Positions 45,891 to 55,589 of a stretch of 64,000 nucleotides of DNA are shown here, piece by piece (positions within the stretch are counted from its first letter, which is position 1; every line of letters starts with the position of its first letter). The position numbers and the translations under genes were made by a program. The notes beneath the pieces were generated by a model. The model did not search any database, was not told the origin of the DNA, and saw nothing but the letters and a program-made list of their open reading frames with translations. This DNA is from CALODP01 sp942492055 (GTDB taxonomy: Bacteria; Bacteroidota; Ignavibacteria; Ignavibacteriales; Melioribacteraceae). The stretch spans positions 496,001-560,000 of the forward strand of contig CALODP010000015.1 in assembly GCA_942492055.1 (NCBI GenBank), in the 5' to 3' direction.

Positions 45891-46784
45891 TACAATAGCA
45901 ATGTCAATTATCACACTCACACCAAAAAACAAACAACCTTTTCTTTAAATCTCACGATTATATTTGGCTAATTGACCATTTCCCCTCGAATGTTATCCTT
46001 TTTAATCTAACATGGCAAAAAGATGTTCGACAGCAATCCAAATGATCTTTGTAATGACGAAAATGTAGAATAAGAGGCAAAAATGCCGGAAATGTGACAA
46101 ATTTGCGAAAAATATGACCGACGATGCCCGGAAAAGAACCGATTAGGCTTCGAATTGGATTATTATGAACAAAATGTGACAAAAATGGGGAAAAAATGAT
46201 ATTTGATCGATCAAAAGTCATTTTTTTTTCTCATGTGTCATATTTTTTCCGTTTTTATAACATTCTTCGACAAATAGTCACTTTTTCTGCCACGTCTGTT
46301 CTATTCAAGTGTCAGTTACTCGTATAATATTTATTTTCGTCGTATTCCTGATTTATTTGTCCTAATAATGAGCCGGTAATTCTTTCGTGCAACATTTTTC
46401 ACATAATTATGAGATTATTGCTTGTCGGCGTTAAATTAAAAGTATTTTCGTTTCTTCCGTGCTCGTTAGCGCCCGATTAATTCGGCTTTTGCCACTTCCG
46501 GTAGTTTTGTGCCTTCTCATTATTCGTTTCTCCTTTTTCGGGAAAATTTGTGTCACTTACCAGAAGCCTATCTGAATTATTAGTAGCGAAAAAGGGGATT
46601 GGAGTTTAATAAATCTTAAAATAAGTTTTGTTGCCCGTTCAGAACGGAATTATATAGTTGAATAAGTTGAAGCAATAGTTTAACTTAATTGGGTGATTGC
46701 TGATTTTCAATATGCGGATGATATGAATTGTTTTTCCTTATGATTATATGTTATACAATTTGTCCTTCTAAACACTTTAAAAAA
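45891..46784. other. Long AT-rich gene-free stretch
   Basis: I found no gene. Loose repeats of AATGTGACAAA occur at about 46093 and 46176, and related TGTGTCAT in reverse sense near 46236. The region may be decayed sequence. A possible leader for the nuclease gene lies at its right end. Confidence 0.45.
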
Positions 46785-47531
46785 ATGATAATGAATACTT
46801 TTTCAGTTCCAATCCAAAGTAGGAAAAACAAAAACAATTTCTCTAATTGGTCAATTCCCATCAAAATAGCTGATTCTATGAAACTTACTCAACCAGAATA
46901 CAAGTATATTATCATATCAACAGATGATAAAAAATTATATTTTGAAGGAAAATTCAGAATTTCTTCTAAAGGCAAAAACAATGGAATGCAAATAGTAATA
47001 CCTAAAAGCTTTAGTAATGAAATAACAATGTACAATAAGAAACATAGAGAGAAAAAACTAAATTTTGAGATTATGGAATTAACCGATGAAAAATATATTA
47101 AATATTATTCTACTCTAAAAACTTTACGCCAACTCCACCAAGAATTTAAATTTGGAAGATCTCCCAAGATACATGAAAAGTTTTCTGAATCTCTTATAAG
47201 ATATTTATTAAATCTATCAAAAAGTAATTCGAACATATATGATGCTGTAGACATAAATGATAATAATATAGAGATAAAAGCAAGCACTACTTCGGTAGGA
47301 ACAGTAACAATAAATCCGAACTCAAAATTTGATATTATTTATTGGCTTTATTTTAATTTCGATGAGGATCTTCTGATTATAAAAAAAGGTAAATATTCTG
47401 CTTTTAATGAAGTATTTAGTGGTGACAAAGATAAAAGGTTTACGGTTAATCTTTCAAAGTATTTAGGTGAAGATAGCCTATATAAAAAGTATAGGTTTGA
47501 CGTAGATGAGGGAATAATACATTTAATATAA
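46785..47531 (+). CDS. Putative PD-(D/E)XK restriction-type endonuclease
   Basis: This protein has about 248 residues and very AT-rich coding. The C-terminal half contains FGRSPKIHEKFSESLIRYLLNL, then NIYDAVDINDNNIEIKAS, where the D...EIK pattern fits the PD-(D/E)XK nuclease core. SVGTVTINPNSKFDIIYWLYFNF follows. The layout recalls type II restriction enzymes such as the Bsp6I group, though that link is from memory. No DNA methyltransferase lies nearby. The start is uncertain: ATG 46785 or 46791 suit best, and a longer TTG start adds a hydrophobic piece. Base composition suggests recent acquisition. Confidence 0.6.
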   Translation: MIMNTFSVPIQSRKNKNNFSNWSIPIKIADSMKLTQPEYKYIIISTDDKKLYFEGKFRISSKGKNNGMQIVIPKSFSNEITMYNKKHREKKLNFEIMELTDEKYIKYYSTLKTLRQLHQEFKFGRSPKIHEKFSESLIRYLLNLSKSNSNIYDAVDINDNNIEIKASTTSVGTVTINPNSKFDIIYWLYFNFDEDLLIIKKGKYSAFNEVFSGDKDKRFTVNLSKYLGEDSLYKKYRFDVDEGIIHLI

Positions 47532-47692
47532 TCCAAATGAGTGTACCCGCAAGAGCACTCAGTTCTTTTTTATGGTATGTTTTGATTTTAAAAATATTCT
47601 AATTGGTTGATATTGGCGAACACATAGGCATGGCTGTTTCTGCTGATGCCATAACTGACCCTGTCGTTATCCACAAAATAAAGAGGTGAATT

Positions 47693-47965
47693 ATGGAAAA
47701 AATAATTGCAAGTACTGGTGATATTAAAGATGATTACAAAGTAATTGGTACAACAAGTACTTATTTTAGCACATTAGTTAATAAAAATCCCAAAAAGATG
47801 ACTGATATTTTTGATTATCTTGTTAATGAATTAAAAGAGAATGCTTCTAACCTAGGAGGAGATGGCATAATTCATATAAAGATCGACAAAGAAAATTTTA
47901 CATCTGGTTTTGCGATTGGATCAAATATCTTAGCATACGGTACAGTTATAAAGATTAGTGAATAA
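47693..47965 (+). CDS. YbjQ/DUF74-like small protein
   Basis: This 90-residue protein has a clear ribosome site (AGAGGTGAATT). The segments IASTGDIKDDYKVIGTTSTYFS and LKENASNLGGDGIIHIKI resemble the heavy-metal-binding YbjQ/DUF74 fold, including the GGD-I turn. It is shorter and more divergent than the copy at 31544-31873. Its function is unknown. Confidence 0.65.
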   Translation: MEKIIASTGDIKDDYKVIGTTSTYFSTLVNKNPKKMTDIFDYLVNELKENASNLGGDGIIHIKIDKENFTSGFAIGSNILAYGTVIKISE

Positions 47966-48049
47966 TTTTGTGTAAAACCCATATCAAGGGTTCACAATAA
48001 TGGAAAATATAAGTTGTAAATCTGATAAAAATAAAATCTGAGGTTTGTT

Positions 48050-48397
48050 ATGAAGAAATGGTATGATGAGGAGTATGAGTGGGAGATTGAGGTTACGGGG
48101 TTTCTAAGGAGCGACAAGACCGAGAGGTACTGCCGTAATGGTGAGGAGATAGGGGATAAGTATACGTGTACATATGGTTGTCCGGTGAATAAAGATGGGC
48201 AGGGCATTTGCTCCAAGGTTATGATGCAAATGTTTCCGATTATGGAAGCGGTAAGAAGTGGCGGAGATTTGGAGAATATCGGTGGAAATAGCAAATATAG
48301 TAAGGATATTGTATGTCCTGACGGTTGCGTTATGTTCAAAATGACCGCAAAGAACCTTGGAAATGAGAATTTCCATAAGGGAAAGTTTTATGATTAG
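48050..48397 (+). CDS. TIGR04076-family protein
   Basis: This 115-residue cytoplasmic protein matches the TIGR04076 pattern throughout: WEIEVTGFLRSDKTERYCRNGEEIGD, YTCTYGCPVNKDGQGICSKVM, FPIMEAVRSGGDLENIGG and IVCPDGCVMFKMTAK. Six conserved cysteines could bind metal. The biochemical role is unknown. Nine bases separate it from an in-frame region upstream of the next gene. Confidence 0.85.
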   Translation: MKKWYDEEYEWEIEVTGFLRSDKTERYCRNGEEIGDKYTCTYGCPVNKDGQGICSKVMMQMFPIMEAVRSGGDLENIGGNSKYSKDIVCPDGCVMFKMTAKNLGNENFHKGKFYD

Positions 48398-48420
48398 TGT
48401 AGGGGGTGAGTAGTCCAATA

Positions 48421-48912
48421 ATGAAGAAAAGTTTACTAATATTTACTTTACTATTTTTACCAATATCTGTATACGCAAATGCCGGTACTCCTCTAATTTG
48501 GGCTAGTGCAGTACATTTATATTTAGGGAATATTTTTGTAGGGTTTCTGGAATCGTATTTGGCAAAAAAGAGTGGCGTTAAATACAGAATGCTATTTGTT
48601 GTAATAATAATTATTGTCGCAAATTTTGCTTCGATGTTGGTCGGGGTATTTCTAGCTTCGTCTATAGGAGAATTATTAGGATATAATTTCTATTCTCCTG
48701 CAAAAAACGAATATATCTGGCAAAATATTTTACTATATGTGTCTCTCACAATTACTTCTTTCTTTGTTGAATTTCCATTTTTCTTATTGGTGTTAAAGAA
48801 GAAAAGATTGATGGAGATAATCAAAAATGTAGTTCGAATCAATATTATATCGGCTGTATGTTTATTGATTTATTACATTTTGTTTCAGTGGGGGATGGTA
48901 AATTCTTTTTAG
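48421..48912 (+). CDS. Small integral membrane protein
   Basis: This 163-residue protein has a signal-like N-terminus (MKKSLLIFTLLFLPISVYANA) and about four further helices. It contains NAGTPLIWASAVHLYLGNIFVGFLE, which is reminiscent of an uncharacterised membrane family. ATG 48421 is preferred over an upstream start because the signal begins there. Function unknown. Confidence 0.65.
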   Translation: MKKSLLIFTLLFLPISVYANAGTPLIWASAVHLYLGNIFVGFLESYLAKKSGVKYRMLFVVIIIIVANFASMLVGVFLASSIGELLGYNFYSPAKNEYIWQNILLYVSLTITSFFVEFPFFLLVLKKKRLMEIIKNVVRINIISAVCLLIYYILFQWGMVNSF

Positions 48913-49397
48913 GCGCAATAAACAATCCGCTTGGGTAATCTTCTACTATTACAGAATTGCTAGCGGAAGACATTCGGAAGTTAGAAAGATGATATCGCTC
49001 AGATAAATTCAAGGAAATATAAGATTTTTTGTAGATCTCGATTTGGCTATTTGCCGTGTCGGGATTTTTTTTATTTAGCAGAGAAGAAGTAAGTCTGGTA
49101 TATGGCAATTAGCATCCTTGTTAAAGTTGCTTTGAGTTCTCCTATCGATATCGCTAATAATCCTTTTCGGTAAATGAACTGATTGCGTCGTTCTTCTGTT
49201 TAAGCAATGGAATGTCACCTAAGATGCCCGGATTGATTATCACATGTATTGTCGCCGCGTGAGTTTGCTTGAGTTTATGTCTCCTGATAAAATTCTATTA
49301 CGCTAATGTGTTGGTGAAAAAGTTAGTAAAGCTGCGTAGGAATTAAGAAATCGTTAATTATAGATCTTATTATCTCCAAGTGTGGAGGGGAATAATC
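48913..49397. other. Gap before the cytochrome gene
   Basis: A weak hairpin, ATCTCGATTTGG with GTGTCGGGAT followed by eight T (about 49034-49072), may end the upstream transcript. Nothing else is recognisable in the remaining sequence. A ribosome site, TGGAGGGGAA, lies before the cytochrome start. Confidence 0.45.
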
Positions 49398-51302
49398 ATG
49401 AAACGACCTACAATAGCATCATTTGCAATTTTCGTAATTGTATTTACAATTAGCACCAATCTTTTCTCGCAGAGTTTGCCTACCGAAACATCAACTCTTT
49501 TTTCCGGAGCAGGTAACTGCGCTGTATGTCATATTTCGGGTACGGGTGTTTTTATCGGGGATAACGGAGCCGATATTTCTCCTACCACATTGTGGCGGTC
49601 AACTATGATGGCAAATGCAGCTCGTGATCCGTATTGGCAGGCAAAAGTTAGCGCGGAAGTATTAAAACATCCTTTGTTGAAATCGGTAATTGAAGATAAG
49701 TGTGCAACTTGTCATATGCCTATGGGACGAACCGAAGCGCTTTATAATGGAGCCGAGTATTTTTCCTTTAATGAGGGAGTTACGGATAAATTGAGTATGG
49801 ATGGTGTTAGTTGCACATTATGTCATCAAATACAAGACTCTAATCTGGGGACTGAGGATAGTTATTCCGGTAGTTACAACATTACCAACGAACATTCGAT
49901 ATTTGGGCCATATTTGGCGCCGGTAGCTATGCCAATGACCAATATATCGGGATATACACCGGTATTCGGGGAGCAAGTGAATAAATCAGAGCTGTGCGCC
50001 ACTTGCCATACTTTGTTTACTCCTTATGTAAATAACGAAGGTCAAGTTGCCGGTTATTTTCCCGAGCAAACTCCTTATCTCGAATGGAAAAACAGTATCT
50101 ATCCTGCGGAAAGCAAAGAATGTCAGACATGTCATATGCCTTCCACAACAGAATCGATGTTGATATCCGTTAGTCCGGCATGGCTCACAACAAAGCGAAC
50201 ACCGATATGGCATCATAATTTTGTAGGGGGGAATGCGTTTGTGAATGGAATGATAAACTCACACGGTAGCGAGATTGGGGTTACAGCCTCCGCGGAAGAA
50301 TTCGACAGTACGCTTGCCAAGACACTCGATTTGTTGCAGAATAGGACTATTGATTTATCGACTGATGTTGAAATAGCGGGAGATACATTATTTCTCGATG
50401 TTGCCGTAACGAATTTAGCCGGACACAAATTCCCGACTGGATTTCCAAGCAGAAGGGGGTGGTTGCATGTACTGATAACGAATAACAATAATGAGACTGT
50501 TTTCGAATCGGGGAAATGGGACGCAAATGGCGAGATCTCCGGACTGGATGCGGATTATGAGCCACATCATAATTATCTCGATTCGCAAGATGATGTTCAG
50601 ATTTATCAGGCTATTATGAAAGATGTGGATGATAAGGTAACATACACTTTGCTACGAGGAGCCCAATACGCAAAAGATAATAGAATTCCGCCGATAGGTT
50701 TCAAAACTACAGCTACCGAATATATATCGACCGGTATTATCGGGGAGGCAGCGGATGATAGTGATTTTAACAGAACTAATAGCGTTGAAGGGTCAGGAAA
50801 AGATCTGGTTCATTACAAATGTTCCGTTGCCGGAAAGGGGACTGATTTTAAGATAATAGTGGAAATGCTTTATCAGACAATATCGCCGAGATTTGCCAAT
50901 GATTTGTTCACTTATCAATCCGATTATGTAGCTAAATTCAAGGGGTATTACGATAGCGCGGATAAATCTCCGGTTATTATTAAGTCCATATCGACAAACG
51001 CTGTTACCGGAATAGAGGATAATGGAATATACCATCCGGCGGAATTCGGGCTATTGAGAAATTATCCTAATCCGTTTAATTCCTCTACACGCATATGTTT
51101 CGAAATATCGAAGAAAGGACGTGTTGTGCTCAATGTTTACAACATGTTAGGGGAAGAGATAGCTACTCTAATTGATGAGGTTAAGGGAGTCGGGAGTTAT
51201 GAAATTGATTTTAACGCGACTCATTTACCAACCGGAATATACTTATGTAGTCTGGAGGGGAGCAAAGAGAGAGAAACTGTGAAAGTGCTTTTGTTGAGGT
51301 AG
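49398..51302 (+). CDS. Secreted pentaheme c-type cytochrome with T9SS sorting domain
   Basis: This 634-residue protein has a signal peptide (MKRPTIASFAIFVIVFTIST...). There are five CxxCH heme sites: C41 (CAVCH), C102 (CATCH), C139 (CTLCH), C200 (CATCH) and C242 (CQTCH). Residues about 325-500 look like a beta-rich domain. The last 85 residues are a type A T9SS sorting domain: NYPNPFNSSTRICFEI, VVLNVYNMLGEEI, LPTGIYLCSLEG. It should therefore be exported across the outer membrane and kept at the surface. It may take part in extracellular electron transfer; that role is inferred. ATG 49398 follows GGAGGGG. Confidence 0.88.
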   Translation: MKRPTIASFAIFVIVFTISTNLFSQSLPTETSTLFSGAGNCAVCHISGTGVFIGDNGADISPTTLWRSTMMANAARDPYWQAKVSAEVLKHPLLKSVIEDKCATCHMPMGRTEALYNGAEYFSFNEGVTDKLSMDGVSCTLCHQIQDSNLGTEDSYSGSYNITNEHSIFGPYLAPVAMPMTNISGYTPVFGEQVNKSELCATCHTLFTPYVNNEGQVAGYFPEQTPYLEWKNSIYPAESKECQTCHMPSTTESMLISVSPAWLTTKRTPIWHHNFVGGNAFVNGMINSHGSEIGVTASAEEFDSTLAKTLDLLQNRTIDLSTDVEIAGDTLFLDVAVTNLAGHKFPTGFPSRRGWLHVLITNNNNETVFESGKWDANGEISGLDADYEPHHNYLDSQDDVQIYQAIMKDVDDKVTYTLLRGAQYAKDNRIPPIGFKTTATEYISTGIIGEAADDSDFNRTNSVEGSGKDLVHYKCSVAGKGTDFKIIVEMLYQTISPRFANDLFTYQSDYVAKFKGYYDSADKSPVIIKSISTNAVTGIEDNGIYHPAEFGLLRNYPNPFNSSTRICFEISKKGRVVLNVYNMLGEEIATLIDEVKGVGSYEIDFNATHLPTGIYLCSLEGSKERETVKVLLLR

Positions 51303-51918
51303 AGGGGGTATTATTTGTTTTTGCCGGTTAGAGGGGGAGTGCTTATGTTTATTATTTCCTCTTCCTCTAATGGATGTATACTTTTGGCAACCTTAGTACA
51401 ATTCTTCAGTAGTGAAGTGTGTTTTAAGCTTTCCTATTATATTAAGTAGCATGCATACTGTTTCGGATTCGGCTGTGACGTAAGCGAAGTTGAAGAAAGC
51501 TTACTACTATGAAAGATCGCTTTGATTTTTCCCATTGGTTTCCTTTCGGTAGGCCTAATTAAAGATCGGGAGACATACTCCTTTGTTTGAGCCGCACCAT
51601 AAAATGCCTAACCAACTTACTACCTATTCTGCTAAATGTACAGATCTGCATATATTCCTTTGTAAAAATTATAAAGTTGAATTAGATAAAACAAAAACTT
51701 AACTTATCCCGTTGATTTAATAGCTTGTTATGCTGGATTATGTGAAGTAGTTTTAATGGGGTCCGGAAGTTTATTGCTCCCAATCTGTAGAGTATTAAAA
51801 AATATTTTATAGAACTTTTCGTGACTTATGGTTTACCACCTATGTTGTTTGCGGTTGTGGGTAAATACAGGATCGATAAGTGCATATTATAATAATCTCA
51901 CAAAAATAGGATGGCAAT
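51303..51918. other. Gap with a dispersed hairpin repeat
   Basis: Bases 51444-51515 form one copy of a repeat also found at 59534-59605. The downstream parts (to about 51640) stay weakly similar to 59640-59700. The remainder shows nothing recognisable. Confidence 0.6.
51444..51515. repeat. Dispersed hairpin repeat, copy 1
   Basis: It starts AAGTAGCATGCATACTG and continues CGGCTGTGACGTAAGCGAAG. Copy 2 at 59534 reads AAGTAGCATGCTTACTG and GGTTGTGACGGAAGCGGAG. About four in five bases agree. Confidence 0.75.
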
Positions 51919-52269
51919 ATGAACAATTCGGAAGAAATAATTCGCGAAATTCAGAAAGACAGGCAAGAGTCGCACAAATTCTTTTACGAAAATTCCGAAG
52001 TATACCGAGCGTTTGTTGAGCTGGAACAAAAGACATTCAAAGATGGGAAATTGTCGAAAAAGCAAAAGGAATTGATCGCGATTGGCATCTCATTAGTTAA
52101 TAGCTGCGAATCTTGTTTGGAATGGCATATTAAACAAGCCTTGGATTCCGGGGCAAGTTTCGAGGAAGTAATAGAAGCGCTGGAAGTAGGATTTGAAATG
52201 GGAATAGGACCTACTACGGTTACAAGTCGATTCGCAATGAAAGTTTTGAAGCATTATTTGGAAGAATAA
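51919..52269 (+). CDS. Carboxymuconolactone decarboxylase (AhpD-like) family protein
   Basis: This 116-residue protein has the AhpD-like active site CESCLEWHIKQALDSGAS (CxxC then His). It is followed by FEEVIEALEVGFEMGIGPTTV. Such proteins are small helical thiol peroxidase partners or decarboxylase-like enzymes. The N-terminal helix is long and charged. Single gene. Confidence 0.88.
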   Translation: MNNSEEIIREIQKDRQESHKFFYENSEVYRAFVELEQKTFKDGKLSKKQKELIAIGISLVNSCESCLEWHIKQALDSGASFEEVIEALEVGFEMGIGPTTVTSRFAMKVLKHYLEE

Positions 52270-52447
52270 TATAGGGCATTTTCTTTCTTTCGAGAATAGC
52301 CTATTGCAAAGGATAAGTAATGAATAAGGATACGGCAAAGAATGGTTGGAGTTCGTAATATAGCCGAATCTTTGTTGAGAAAATCATAACCGGTTAACAT
52401 GATTGGTCGGATAATATTAAATGGGTACGGATATACAGAGTAGTACA

Positions 52448-53056
52448 ATGAGGAAAAGAACTAAGTTAATTTTTGCATCAGTCTTATTATGTTTGATTGT
52501 TAGTAGTTGTTGCACAGTAGATTACTCTGAAAGTAATTATATAGAATTGAAGATGCCGGAGTTAAATCCTGTTGAGTATGTATATCCGTTTTCCCTCGAA
52601 AAATTATATGGCTCTATCTCTAAAATGGGTTTTATTTGTCTTGGCTACTGCTGGTATAATAATGAGTCCCCGTTTTTTAATGCCAGAAGCGGGGAGTTAT
52701 ATAAAGGAAACAACACTTTTGATATATTGGTGCAACCTCATTGGCCCCCATTAAAGTCATATATTTATTACAACAAGGAGAAGCCTATACCATATAGCGC
52801 CATGTTTTATCTACACATAACGAGAATAGATGAGAGTAAAACGAAAGTAGAGGTTATTACTATTGACCATGGCATAATAACAAAATCTTATTACGATACG
52901 ATTTTTTGCTTGGTGAAATTTCCCGAAATAACCGTGATCAAAGAACAGGTGCCTCCCTCGAGTATAGAAGAATACAAAATCCTTTTATTAATTGGAGAGT
53001 TGCTAGGAATGAAAGAGCAAATGCCGGAGCTGATATTACCCGAAATTCCACAGTAA
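52448..53056 (+). CDS. Lipoprotein of unknown function
   Basis: This 202-residue protein starts at ATG 52448 with MRKRTKLIFASVLLCLIVSSCC, a lipoprotein signal (Cys at residue 21 or 22). The mature part contains no recognised domain. YVYPFSLEKLYGSISKMGF and SKTKVEVITIDHGI look like an alpha/beta fold. It is likely anchored in the outer membrane. An open stretch upstream of 52448 is not supported by a signal. Confidence 0.65.
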   Translation: MRKRTKLIFASVLLCLIVSSCCTVDYSESNYIELKMPELNPVEYVYPFSLEKLYGSISKMGFICLGYCWYNNESPFFNARSGELYKGNNTFDILVQPHWPPLKSYIYYNKEKPIPYSAMFYLHITRIDESKTKVEVITIDHGIITKSYYDTIFCLVKFPEITVIKEQVPPSSIEEYKILLLIGELLGMKEQMPELILPEIPQ

Positions 53057-53144
53057 AAGTAACTAAGTTATTGTCATTACCGGCAATAAGTATCATCCAA
53101 TGTTATCTGCCGGTGTTTTTTTTATTAAATAAGAGATATAGAAA

Positions 53145-53660
53145 ATGAAAAAAGTATTCATGTTACTGATAGTTTTTCTTGCTACAATCACATCGGCTCA
53201 AAACTTATCCAACTCAATCTATTTAGGTTTGGGAAACGGACCAAATGTTGGTGGACTCTTAGGGATCGGGGCTGAAATTATGTTTAACGATCATTGGACC
53301 GGAACCTTTGCCATTGGTTCTATACATTCTTTAACAGATGAAGATTTTGAAGAATCGAAATTTGATTTTGATATCGGGTTAAAAATGTACCCGCTAGAAT
53401 ATTTGTATGTGGGAATAAATTACGGATACATTGATTACGAGGTTACTGAAAAGCTCCGTTCCGATGGATTCAGAGTTAGGAAGTTAGAAAAAAAGAGAGG
53501 AGTTTCTTTCTTAATCGGAGGAAGAACCCCGCGGTTTAGTAACTTTTATCTAAGCGCATATCTGGGTATAACCGGCGTTGGTGAGGCGAATCACTTTGAT
53601 GTTATGGGGGATAGTGGATTTTACCCGAGAATAGGGATTGTGTTGGGGTATTGTCTGTAA
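53145..53660 (+). CDS. Outer-membrane beta-barrel-like protein
   Basis: This 171-residue protein has a signal peptide (MKKVFMLLIVFLATITSAQ). Alternating amphipathic strands follow, such as GAEIMFNDHWTGTFAIGS, YLYVGINYGYID and GVSFLIGGRT, ending FYPRIGIVLGYCL. The length suggests a small eight-stranded barrel. Function unknown. Confidence 0.7.
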   Translation: MKKVFMLLIVFLATITSAQNLSNSIYLGLGNGPNVGGLLGIGAEIMFNDHWTGTFAIGSIHSLTDEDFEESKFDFDIGLKMYPLEYLYVGINYGYIDYEVTEKLRSDGFRVRKLEKKRGVSFLIGGRTPRFSNFYLSAYLGITGVGEANHFDVMGDSGFYPRIGIVLGYCL

Positions 53661-53707
53661 ATTACTAGAAATCGATTGATATATAGAAGTGTAATACGGA
53701 GAAATGG

Positions 53708-54667
53708 ATGTATAGAAAAGTATTTTGGAGTAGACCTGCTAGTATTTTGTTTCTGCTTATTTGTGTTTACGGCTGTAACCCGAGTATTAGTCGAATCGGG
53801 TATGAAATAACAGAGAAGGCTTCCCCGGAACGTGGAGAAATTCCTATCGTTAAAACCAAATCAGACTCTCTGTTTGCCGGAAAAATAGTCGGAAAGATTG
53901 AAATTGGGGATAATTGTTTTTCGGCGAATTGCGACGCCGGTAGTGTTGAGACGATTTTATTAGCCGAAGCTGAACTGGCAGGAGCAAATTTGATCCAAGT
54001 AAAGGAAGTTGATAAGCCTGATTTTTGGAGCAACTGTTACAGAGTAAAGGCTAATTTCATAAAGATTGAAGAAAAAGATACGAACTATAAAACCGAAATA
54101 GCGGAAAACTTGTATAGCCTTATAAATGAAGAAAAGTATTATCAAGGAGAATTACTCGATACATTGGAGACACCAAAGCCTGATTTGAAGATTGGAATCG
54201 GGTATGAGCTTAGTCAACCTTCAGTTGCGCTAAATTCTTTTCTTTATTATAAGGGCCTTATGGTTAGATATGCTTACGGATTTGCCGGCGAAACATCGAA
54301 GCCGGATAAAATGATAAAAGACATTAAAAATTCACATAGTATTAGTCTAGCCTATGAAGTGGGGGCAATGTGGAATAAAATATGTTATTTGCCTATCTAT
54401 TTGGGAGTTAGAAAATCTTTCGTAAATGAAGCGAAGGATGTGCAGGGCTTTAAGGGGAACGGCTCGATTGATGGAATGCAATATTTTATCGGGATCAACT
54501 TTCTGAGTTCAAGGAATAACTTTTTCAAGCATTTTGGTGGGTTTGTTGAAATTGGAAAAGCCGATTGGAATTACGATAAATCTATATTGGTGAAAAATAA
54601 TACCGGCTTGAAATACAATTATTCCAATTTCTATTTCACGATGGGACTTCTCTTTTATATAAAATGA
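53708..54667 (+). CDS. Lipoprotein with RcsF-like region and barrel-like tail
   Basis: This 319-residue protein has a signal with lipobox-like ICVYGC (Cys at about residue 23). Residues about 60-115 (IEIGDNCFSANCDAGSVETILLAEAELAGANLIQVKEV, then SNCYRV) resemble the RcsF/YbjQ-type fold with paired cysteines. The C-terminal half has aromatic alternating strands (YYKGLMVRYAYGFAG, YFIGINFLSSRN, YSNFYFTMGLLFYIK). A lipid-anchored outer-membrane protein is inferred. ATG 53704 is near; 53708 follows GGAGAAATGG. Confidence 0.6.
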   Translation: MYRKVFWSRPASILFLLICVYGCNPSISRIGYEITEKASPERGEIPIVKTKSDSLFAGKIVGKIEIGDNCFSANCDAGSVETILLAEAELAGANLIQVKEVDKPDFWSNCYRVKANFIKIEEKDTNYKTEIAENLYSLINEEKYYQGELLDTLETPKPDLKIGIGYELSQPSVALNSFLYYKGLMVRYAYGFAGETSKPDKMIKDIKNSHSISLAYEVGAMWNKICYLPIYLGVRKSFVNEAKDVQGFKGNGSIDGMQYFIGINFLSSRNNFFKHFGGFVEIGKADWNYDKSILVKNNTGLKYNYSNFYFTMGLLFYIK

Positions 54668-54909
54668 TCAAAGAAGGGGAGTTATGGTTAAGTAAAAGAA
54701 AAAATGATAATTCTCCTCACACTATTTTAAAGAAGCATTTCCAAAATGCTTTTCACGAATCCCAAAATACACTTGATGGTTTCTGTTAACTATATTAATT
54801 CTTTCGTAGATTTGAATATTGACAATCTTCATTACGCATGATGACGGATTATTTGTGAAAACGGAATAGTTGGGTTAGGGTATAACCTTAATCCCCGTGG
54901 GAGAAGATT

Positions 54910-55488
54910 ATGAGACCTAAATTAGATAAAGAGATAGCCCCGGATGACTTCCTCGATTATTATTGGCTTAAGGAGGAGTTATTCTCCTTCTGTAAGAATT
55001 ATAGCCTTCCTACAAACGGGAGTAAGAATGAACTAACCAAAAGGATTTATGAATACTTAAGAAACGGAAGAATTCTTGAGTCGTCGAAGGAGAAGCCGGG
55101 TCAGAGGAAATCGGTAAATACTCCTCTAAGTCTCGATTCCGAAATCCCGGAAGGTTACAAAAATGATGAAAGACATCGAGCCTTCTTCAGAGCTGAAATA
55201 GGGGAGTACTTCAAGTTCAATGTTCCCTTTATGAATTGGATGAAAGAGAATCCGGGGAAAACATACCGAGAAGCTATCGGGGAATGGAAGAGAATAGTAA
55301 ATGAGAAGAAACATGGAAAGAAAACCGAGATAGCTTCCCAGTTTCAATATAATCAATATACGAGGGACTTTTTCACCGCTAATCCCAACGCCAACCGAGA
55401 TGATGCCATAAAGTGTTGGAAATACAAAAAAGGACTACCCGGGCATAACAGATATGAGGAAGGGGATTTGGTTGCTTTGGAGCAATGA
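54910..55488 (+). CDS. SAP-domain / DUF6434-like protein
   Basis: This 192-residue protein has no signal. Residues about 12-55 form a SAP-type helix-extended-helix motif (DYYWLKEELFSFCKNYSLPTNGSKNELTKRIYEYL), which often binds DNA. The second half (HRAFFRAEIGEYFKFNVPFMNWMKENPGKTYREAIGEWK, later FTANPNANRDDAIKCWKYKK) matches the DUF6434-type pattern. It may be a nucleoid or regulatory protein; its role is not established. Confidence 0.82.
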   Translation: MRPKLDKEIAPDDFLDYYWLKEELFSFCKNYSLPTNGSKNELTKRIYEYLRNGRILESSKEKPGQRKSVNTPLSLDSEIPEGYKNDERHRAFFRAEIGEYFKFNVPFMNWMKENPGKTYREAIGEWKRIVNEKKHGKKTEIASQFQYNQYTRDFFTANPNANRDDAIKCWKYKKGLPGHNRYEEGDLVALEQ

Positions 55489-55589
55489 GAAATCTGATAA
55501 GAGAAAAGAAAGAACTCTCCACAGAAAACATAATGAGGATAAGGGTTCTCTTTTATAATGTTGAATTTCGTAACCAGGAAACAAACTAA

